Below, one piece after another: positions 56,756-64,000 of a stretch of 64,000 nucleotides of DNA (the first letter of the stretch is position 1; each line of letters starts with the position of its first letter). A model generated the notes under the pieces. That model saw nothing but the letters and a program-made list of their open reading frames with translations, was not told where the DNA came from and made no database searches. Source of the stretch: Cristatella mucedo (taxonomy: Eukaryota; Bryozoa; Phylactolaemata; Cristatellidae); the NCBI GenBank assembly GCA_009760855.2, contig WPIO01000009.1:1521001-1585000 (forward strand), in the 5' to 3' direction. A program made the translations under genes and the position numbers.

Positions 56756-57127
56756 GACCTATGACCTTAACGCCACTGTTTGTTCACCTATAGCAATAAA
56801 AGAAAATTTGGCTTCCAGGGTCCGTGGTTCTCGACTTACCACAAGCTTAAGCAACCCTGAACCATGAGGGCATCCAGACTGCAGACATTAATATTTAATG
56901 GGAAATTGGGTCGGCCGGGTTGCCCCAAAGCACAAACCTTGTTTAGTCTATTTAAAAATTCTGCATTTTCTACCCAGCAGCATGCATGTGCAACCAGCAC
57001 CGGAACAATAAAGGAGCTGAACATGATAAGCTAGGATAGCTTCGTTTTGCACATTTGATGCAAAATTTCTGCTACCGAAACTATGTTCACTTCATGAAGT
57101 TTAGCAGTATAGCCATCGTTTATGTAA
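56755..57127. other. No recognisable feature
   Basis: Nothing assigned. Confidence 0.45.
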
Positions 57128-57362
57128 ACCCAAAACCTAGAACTCTAAATATTGACAACTAAATCCACAATCCTTAACCACTAGCCTTTAATCCTAAACT
57201 TGTTGTCCTAAACCTTGAATGCAAAATCCTAAACCCTAAACTCAAACACCAACCCCTAAACCTAACAAGCATACAAACCCTAAACTTTAAGCCATAAATC
57301 CTACACTTAAAACCAAACACCAGCAATCCTCAACATAAAAGATATCCTAAACTGGTTTCCTA
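57128..57362. repeat. Degenerate CCCTAAA-type heptamer tract
   Basis: Over about 235 bp, motifs such as ATCCTAAACCCTAAACTC, CCCCTAAACCTAAC and ACCCTAAACTT recur at irregular spacing with strong strand asymmetry (almost no G). This resembles a decayed interstitial array related to telomeric repeats, though the heptamer form is not the usual animal TTAGGG. Confidence 0.6.
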
Positions 57363-57619
57363 ATCTAATTCAAAATAGACCACATTGAAATTCCTTCAAC
57401 GGTAGTTGTGTATAAATCAAAACGTTGGCTGTCTCAATGCATAGTTGAAGCCATATTAATTGACACACTATAACGAATAAGAACGCTCCGTAATTTTCAG
57501 TTGTACAGTCCATGAAGAAACTAAAAGGTCAAATTGTATGCATAGATCTTTGTTCCCGAGTATAAAACATTATTTCCGAACTGCTATGCTGAAAATTCTT
57601 TGACAACAGGTTCTGCAGC
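57363..57619. other. No recognisable feature
   Basis: Nothing assigned. Confidence 0.4.
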
Positions 57620-57765
57620 CTTATTTTTACAACCGCAAACAAGCCGTGGTGGTTATAACATCTATTTGCAGTAGGCAGTGTATAATTGCTGGCGGAAGGA
57701 CTCGAGCCAACGATCTTGGACGGGAAGTGCTAATGCTTTACCAAAAGCTAAGAGCAGGCCTACCA
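57620..57765 (-). mobile_element. tRNA-derived SINE
   Basis: Reversed SINE: CAGCCTTATTTTTACAACCG, GCCGTGGTGGTTATAACATC, TTTGCAGTAGGCAG and GGACTCGAGCCAACGATCTT. Confidence 0.65.
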
Positions 57766-59977
57766 GTAAGACGTTATTCTAAATCTGTTTTGATTTCGTG
57801 AATGGGGCATAGACGCATTTGAAATGATCTCACACCTTTCTAGTGTGATAGTAGGCCACTTCGTGTATTTTCGTACATATTTGGACAGGACACCCATAAA
57901 TTATTAAACAGCAACAAGTGTTTCTTCTGCAGTTACATAAAATCGCTGGATGAAATTTATAAGTGAGAAGTTATCCATAGAAATAAGGCTGCAAATTATT
58001 TTCATGCGTTAGCGCCATATTTAGTCGGCCGTTATGCTCTCACTATACTGTCCTTGGTACCAGCGTTGTAAGTGCCGTAGAGTCTATTGAAAGTGCTAGA
58101 TTAGCTCTTCTTAAAAAGCCAATAACTCGCTTTAATTTATCGACACGAGCGTAAGGAACATTGAGCACGTTGAGGGACTTCCTGCAGCAAGTCATGCCCT
58201 AGCTCTTCTTCTTAGTCTCAGCCGTGTCTGCGCAGTTAGGCGACTTACACTGCTCAGGAAGCCTCGAACCAGTGCCTTCAAACCGCTGCAAGTCGGTTTC
58301 TCATCGCTGCGCAAAACTTCTGGGAATTCACCGCTCTTGCCGATCTACATTATTTTTGCTCCTATAGCAACGTGACGTTTTCAAAATAAGCACCTTAGTT
58401 AAGACGTGTTTTAAAAGTGATCCAATGCTGATGGCTTAGTGTCTAGAGTAGTGACAAATTCAAAACACTCAATTTGATATGCAATGGCGGTATAAGCAAG
58501 TTCGCAAATTTTAAACTGTGACTCTGACTTGACATTATTGCTTTCTACAGAGAAATCGCTCGGTTATGTAAAGGTCTTCTCGGGGCTGTGTGCGCGGTAG
58601 GTGCTTGCTAGCTCAAAAAGTAATCCGGCGAAAATAAATGTATTACAAGCGCCTCGGAGACCTATCATTAATAGCTATATTCAGTAAGAGTTCATCGTAC
58701 GTCAAGGCCTCCAGCGCGTTGGAGACACTGCTACAAGCATCCTCGACGGCTGAGCACTGATTCAGTCACAAGGAAGAGGGTCCTTTTTCTGAGTATGGGG
58801 CCGCGAGGCTCTGAGGCTCCTACCTGAGCTATCTATCAAGAAGCATCGCTCTTGTGACATTCAACTGAGTCGATGCGTTTTCTGATATACTTATCGCATA
58901 GTAACAAAAGCAGCGCTTGTCTCTAACTCTGAGAAACATTCAGAAAGATCTGTAAAACTTCTTCTTTTTCACTCCCACTGCTAAGTCTAGGCGTGGCAAG
59001 CTCGACATGGATGTCAACGTCTTTGATTGAATCTTTAAGGAATCGCTTTGGCTTGATTAATGCGGACTTCTCTTTAGATACATCCTATAAATTGACTTCA
59101 GGATCTAGAGCGTCTTCCTCGCTTTTTGTCTTAATGCTCTCTCTCTTGAAAACTGCCGGTCTCTTTTCACAGGAGCGAATCTTAGCCTGAGCGTAAAAAG
59201 TATCTCGCACTTCCCGACCTTCATCGTTATTTTGAGTCCTTAAGCAGAAAATCATTTGTCGCTTGCTTTAAGCAAGAAGATACGCTCCATGGCTCTTTAA
59301 TTTCTGCAGGAATAAAGCGGTTTGATAAACTGACCTTTAAATTTGTTTTAAGAGTCGTCATTCCAAGCGCTCAGGGCATTTTTAAGGCTCTAGCCAGTGC
59401 TGCACGTGAATGATGGATTATGAAATGTCTGGATGTGTGATTTCATGTGCTTTCTCTCCAGCTGACGTGTGGAATGGTCTTCGTAGGTGGTGCGTAAGAG
59501 GTAGGCGGCCTCCTAGATTGTTAGTTTTGATAGAAAACTCGTGGATCTTTTTTCTTCAGCTAACTACAACAAATGAAGAGAACTAAAATTGCAGCAATGA
59601 AGCAATAAAATTATTTCATTTACTATTTTTGCATTTCAGTCATCACTAACAAATTTACTGCTCGCAATTTTGAGACGAAAGTTTGCATCTTAACTTCCAT
59701 TGCTTGGTTGCAGTTCCAGCAGGATAAATGTGGCTTGCAAGCATCATAGCAGACTTCAAAGGAGTACCTTCGCAACCAAGTTCTTATAAATTGGCCCATA
59801 AGTAGAGAAAATTTCTGGCAGATGTTTTCAGCGGTTTTAAGCCATAGTGGAAAAACTCGGAAACATTCAGACGCGAAACATATCTGAATGTAGAAATAAG
59901 GATAAAATGAAGGGGCTAGTAAAGGACAAAGTATTTGCATAGATTCAAATGGTAGCGTATGCTGCTACATTCAAGTA
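57766..59977. other. No clear gene; decayed coding-like stretch near 58950-59240
   Basis: The minus strand from about 59240 to 58935 is open except for one TAG (59087-59089) and encodes a charged sequence (RPAVFKRESIKTKSEEDALD; ALIKPKRFLKDSIKDVDIHV). I recognise no family; it may be a relic of a retroelement or an old exon. A faint RT C-terminal echo (TALADLHYF) lies at about 58331 on the plus strand. A 105-codon minus frame at 59623-59940 has no domain. Confidence 0.35.
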
Positions 59978-60465
59978 CAGTAGTACTTCGCCTTACGAGT
60001 TTAATTCGTTCCGTGCCGGACCTCACAAATCAACACAAATCACTCGTAGGTCAAATGAATTTCCGCATTACATTGAATTGAAATGCTATCAATCAGTTTC
60101 GCAACCTCAAAACTCAATTTTTTTGACGTTTTTAAATTACAAAATTTACTTAAAAATAACGAATAAAAACGGTACAATATAATATCTTGCATTGAACGGG
60201 TTTTGTTAATCTTAATGTACAGGATTGACTTGGAGATAGAAGAATCGACGATACTAGTAGAGTTAGAGGAGAAAGCTTACCGTTATTGGACTGAGTAATT
60301 ACGCGCAGTGTGGCAATCGTCACGCTAACTAATTGTAGAGTATCTAAAACTGGCTCGTAACCCGAATTTTAGCTCGCAACTCGGAGCAAAAAATTGGCCG
60401 AGAGACAGTACAATGTATCTCGAAACACTCTTATGTCGAGACATTCGTAAGCCGAGGTACCATTG
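59978..60465. mobile_element. TA-flanked inverted-repeat element (MITE), 488 bp
   Basis: Left end CAGTAGTACTTCGCCTTACG (59978-59997), right end read inward CAATGGTACCTCGGCTTACG (60465-60446). TA dinucleotides lie directly outside both ends (59976-59977, 60466-60467), the target duplication of the Tc1/mariner superfamily. No transposase inside. Same end family as 24201-24972. Confidence 0.8.
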
Positions 60466-61689
60466 TATATTTCCAGGTGACAATTGCTGAAACGGTTCGG
60501 TAATCAATAAACAACTTCGAATGACTGTATTGCCAACCACAACGGAGCAATATTAAAAGCTTTTTTGCTTTTATTATACTCTGTATTTGTGGAGTTCAAG
60601 TTAGTATGTGCCGCCGTTATAATACCTTAATGTGTATGCTCGAGACTACATTCACACATAAGAGCTTGGAAACTGCTTTCGAATTGCAGATACACAAAAT
60701 CACCAGCCATCCTTTGAAAACTTCTGATGTCATCAATTACCTAAACTCTTTGTGCTGCTGCCGTATTGCCTTGTCAAAACCGAAAGAGTGCAAAAATTGC
60801 TTAGATAATATCTCCTCCGTAAGAGAGCTCAGAGAAGATACGGGCTTACAGTAATTTAATAGGCCACTTATGTACTACATGCCTTAGGGATATGATTCGT
60901 CTGCTTCAAAGTTCTAGCACTGACTTTTACGTGCCTTCATTTTCTAGCTTCAGCCTTTCTGTCGGAAATAATTCCTGGTATGTCCTACTCGTCGTACCGT
61001 TAGATCTTCTTTGTCAGATTTTGTTTGGTATTAGTCTCATCTTCAGTTCTCTTGGGGCGCTATATAAATGAACTATATTTTTTTTCTTTAATTCATCAAA
61101 TTGTTTATATCGCCTGAAAACATTTTGAATTAGATATGAATAAAATCACAAATTTGTCTCTCCGTATGTGTAAAAAGCAAAGCTGAGCTTGTATTTCAAA
61201 TTCAAATTTATCCGCTCACTGTTAGCCGAATTATGGATTTTTAAAGGCAAAAACCTTGCAATGGAAATGAAGCTGCCTGAAAGTCCCAAAAATGCTCTCC
61301 GGCAAGCTTTGAGGATGTAACTCGATCTACCGAAGCTCTAAAATTTGACATGGTATCCATTTGATGCACAAAACAGTAAATTTGTGTATCCGTAAATATG
61401 TAGCTTTCAGTTTACATTTGGTTTAGGCGTGCATTGAATAATCATCTTTCATTTACTTGGAAGTCATCAGAATCTTATAACCAATTTCCAAGATATTTGT
61501 TTATTAAATTTTCCCTATTCAAATATTCTATTGTCTAAAAAAATTGTTGAGTATTGTTTGACATTCTTCTTGGAGAAAGCGTAATTAACGAGTGTTAAGG
61601 TTGAAAATGTCAACAAGCGTTTCACACAAAAGATAATATATAAGAGCCCACCAAAGACGGTGGGAAAAAACTGCCCCGTAGTTAATTGT
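60466..61689. other. Mostly unassigned; L2-like tail near 61050
   Basis: CTTGGGGCGCTATATAAATG (61050-61069), a common 3' end of L2-type elements, suggests a LINE/SINE 3' end on the plus strand from about 60900. An 82-codon plus frame at 60606-60854 has no known domain. Confidence 0.4.
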
Positions 61690-63125
61690 AATGTCGTCAA
61701 GTCAGGGAATGACTTGACGTCAGTTAGAAGTTAGTCCCGGACGCTTGGAGCATTTGAACTAGAGGCCAGTGATACCCAAAGGATTTGGGGTTATTGCAAG
61801 CTATAGCTCCACGGGTCGGAAAAGCAGGTGGTTCGATGCCTAGCCTTGTGGTGGTCTGAATTTCATAGGTATGCTGGAGCCAGATAATGAAGAGATCTGA
61901 AAGTTTGTGGAAGAACCTTAAATTGATCAGCTGCTGGATTGGGCGCCAAAGCAGGTCGGGATAAGCTGTTTTGAGCGGCAACTGCTAAGCTCGCGGCAGG
62001 CAGGCTTAGTTGCACAACTTTTTACCAACTGCAAGGTTCCAATGCCATTAGCCCCTAGACAAAAAAATAGTGGGTTAAAGAAGTCTAGACGGGATTTCAC
62101 AAATGTGTGGACCATTTTGGTTGTAGTATCACTGTTTAAGCTAGCCACAGTTTTAAAGAGGTTACGTAGCTGAAAGTAGAATGACTTCACTTTGGACAGG
62201 GTGTGACCGTATTGTGAAAGTCACTTATGAAACAGAATACTATAGTTCGAGCAACTGCTACAAGAGCCATACTAGAAGAGCAGAATTTTAATGTTAAGCT
62301 TTTCAATTGCTTAATCATGCTTTATTTTCCCGTTGCTAATAATTTGCCATTATTTTCATACAACTTTGAAAAATCTTTCTGCTTTCCTATGGAGGATATC
62401 ACCAATAATACTAATACATTTTATAAGGCACCCAAGAGAACTCGATCTCTTTCTAGGCTCTCTACAATTTTTTGCAAAGGAAGTAATTCAAATAAAAAAA
62501 TTTTAAGGGAGCTGAGAAAATATACCACACTGGAATTTCCTGAGGGCTCAAAGCAGAGGTGCAGCTGCGTGTCATGTGTATAGAAGTAAAAGCTTATCGT
62601 GAGCTTAGCGATCATATCGGTTAGAGGATTAATATAAATTGTAAAATGAAGTTGACCAAAAATAGAGCCCTGGGGCAAATAATAATTTATGATTGTTGCT
62701 ATTATTGCCATGAAGTCTTCCTTTGGTATTTGACCTTAACTACTGCAATGCTGCCTCAGTAGTGTCAATACCAGATGAGTGAGAGGCACTCAAGAAGGAC
62801 TTGGTGATCAATAGTTTCAAACGATGACAAAAGATCAAAACATCTTAAAATAGAGACTTTATCTAAGTTTGCGTTCCTGAGACGGTAATTATTTACTTGA
62901 AGAAATGCTGACTATGTTTGGTGATTATCACTAAACTGGACGGGAACTCACTTGCTAGCTTTGAAGTAGCACTGTCAATGAATTCGTTCGTCGTTCGTCG
63001 GTCCACCACGACTAGTTCCGGTGTCTTTGATAGGACTAATGGTAGGGGGACTGGATGGAATCTGCTTAAATGCTCTTGATCTAGTATTGCTTTCTTAATT
63101 AGTAGCCTAGCAACCAAATTTGTTT
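61690..63125 (-). mobile_element. Family A-like LINE, heavily decayed
   Basis: On the minus strand, in order: LLIKKAILDQEHLSRFHPVP and LVLSKTPELVVVD (RT start, about 63110-63000), YLPQGSIFGQLHFTIYINPL and the degraded catalytic region FYFYTHDTQLHLCFEPS (62680-62540, YADD changed to YTHD), and TTTKMVHTFVKSRLDFFNPL (about 62130-62070). A short family A 3' tail (62405-62480, minus) lies within the reading direction and looks like a nested insertion. Many frameshifts. Confidence 0.75.
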
Positions 63126-63329
63126 TACTTAGAGTTAAAATCTGAGACTACAGACATATTTATCCTAAGATGTATGCATGGCAGCTGCGTATCTATACAT
63201 CATACAATCAAAAAGCTTGAAATAGGGTCTATATAATAATAATAATAAGAATAGGGCTGCAGGGCTGGTTAAAAACACTCAAGCTCAGCATGTGGCTAAA
63301 CTACGAGACTTTGCTCTTCTCATAGTTTA
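63126..63329. other. Short spacer between LINEs
   Basis: Contains an AAT repeat (63234-63246) that may be a LINE tail. Confidence 0.4.
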
Positions 63330-64000
63330 TTCTATTGTGCGACCATCAGTATGTGCTCGGAACATTGGCGTCGTCTTCGACACCTGCCAAACTTTTGACA
63401 GCTTCGTTAAGAAGACTGTTTCCACAGCTAGCCGTAAGTTATCTTTTAACAGTGGCTCTAAAGGCGGCTGTTCTTGTGGGAGTCTCATGGAGACATAGCG
63501 GGCGAAATTGAGCGGTAATTGAGACTCTCGTTTGTTATTCTCAGCGCCTACATATGTGAGAGCTCGATCAATTGCTGCAGACTACACGAAACATAACTTG
63601 CATTAGCGGCCTGACGGTGTGCTCTGTCAGTGGCTTAACTATTTGCAACATAATGGCGAGTACATTAGCTTTAAGGCGTTAGCTAATTACAACATCAAAA
63701 GCCGCAGGTGCACTTAACAAAGTCCAATCCCAATCTAAGATTAAGAACTATCTTTCATGGTGGCAAGCAAAAAATTGAACTAGCTAGTTAGTTATTTCTA
63801 GGCTCGATTACTGCAATTCTCTTTTGGTTGGGCTACCAACAAATTTACTAGGCCACTGCAGCTGTAGATTAAAAAGGCTTCAAGGCTAGTTAACCAATAC
63901 CAGTGGTTGGACCTTGCGTCTCTTTTGCCAAAAAATTTGGATAGCCGTCGGTTTATCGACAGATACAGAGCAAACTACTTAGGCTGACCCTCAAGGCCAG
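63330..64000 (+). mobile_element. Family E (L2-like) LINE C-terminal fragment
   Basis: The plus strand reads ARNIGVVFDTCQTFDSFVKK (63358-63417), TVSTASRKLS, and after a break RLDYCNSLLVGLPTNLLG (about 63801-63856) followed by QLVNQY-like sequence. This is the region after the RT palm in L2 elements, distinct from family A (SRLDFCNSLLTGLPACAIRR). It probably continues past the window edge. Confidence 0.75.

Noticed and set aside
58150-58420. LINE RT C-terminal fragment on the plus strand
   Set aside because: Only a TALADLHYF-like match is readable; too weak to list as a separate element.

Overview
This is a eukaryotic (animal) window, roughly 60% A+T and gene-poor. It is dominated by decayed non-LTR retrotransposons of the CR1/L2 type, short tRNA-derived SINEs, hAT transposon relics, two TA-flanked inverted-repeat elements and long microsatellites. 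Two six-cysteine CS-alpha-beta defensin-like genes point to an invertebrate, because this fold is typical of arthropods, molluscs and other invertebrates and is not the vertebrate defensin type. I cannot name the species. No bacterial, viral or CRISPR features are present.

Host genes: (1) one spliced exon of tropomodulin lies on the minus strand at 7711-7846, with clean acceptor and donor sites; (2) two paralogous defensin-like secreted peptides lie on the plus strand at 23097-23354 and 36025-36285. The peptides sit inside two copies of a segmental duplication, copy 1 about 13498-24005 and copy 2 about 29258-37970, in direct orientation. The copies share older LINE and SINE relics. Each also has private LINE insertions for which the other copy serves as an empty site. 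Between the paralogues the signal peptide is almost unchanged while the cysteine-framed mature peptide has diverged strongly, more than the surrounding non-coding DNA. A stretch of about 500 bp (14100-14620 / 29764-30245), roughly 6-9 kb upstream of the genes, is unusually conserved between the copies.

Layout: 1-2900 mosaic LINE relics (minus); 3580-4085 SINE and a pogo-like HTH remnant; 4797-5650 GC-rich island with TATA and E2F-like motifs; 7711-7846 tropomodulin exon; 9943-13352 complete but dead hAT element; 13498-24005 duplication copy 1 with defensin 1; 24201-26870 inverted-repeat element and a second hAT relic; 28056-28897 LINE; 29258-37970 duplication copy 2 with defensin 2; 38200-43000 LINE and SINE debris; 43984-44709 unusual GC-rich inverted-repeat element; 45000-57800 LINE/SINE debris, palindromes, a 44-unit minisatellite, GA/TC tracts and a telomere-like heptamer tract; 59978-60465 inverted-repeat element; 61690-64000 LINE relics.

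LINE family names used here are local labels: family A (3' tail of ATT repeats), family B (3' tail of ATGTA/ATGTC-like repeats), family C and family E (other CR1/L2-like copies). All are inferred from translated reverse transcriptase motifs and shared 3' ends seen in this window. Boundaries of repeats are approximate by tens of bases. For the defensins, the most likely picture is an immune-peptide locus that duplicated as a block and whose mature peptides then diverged.
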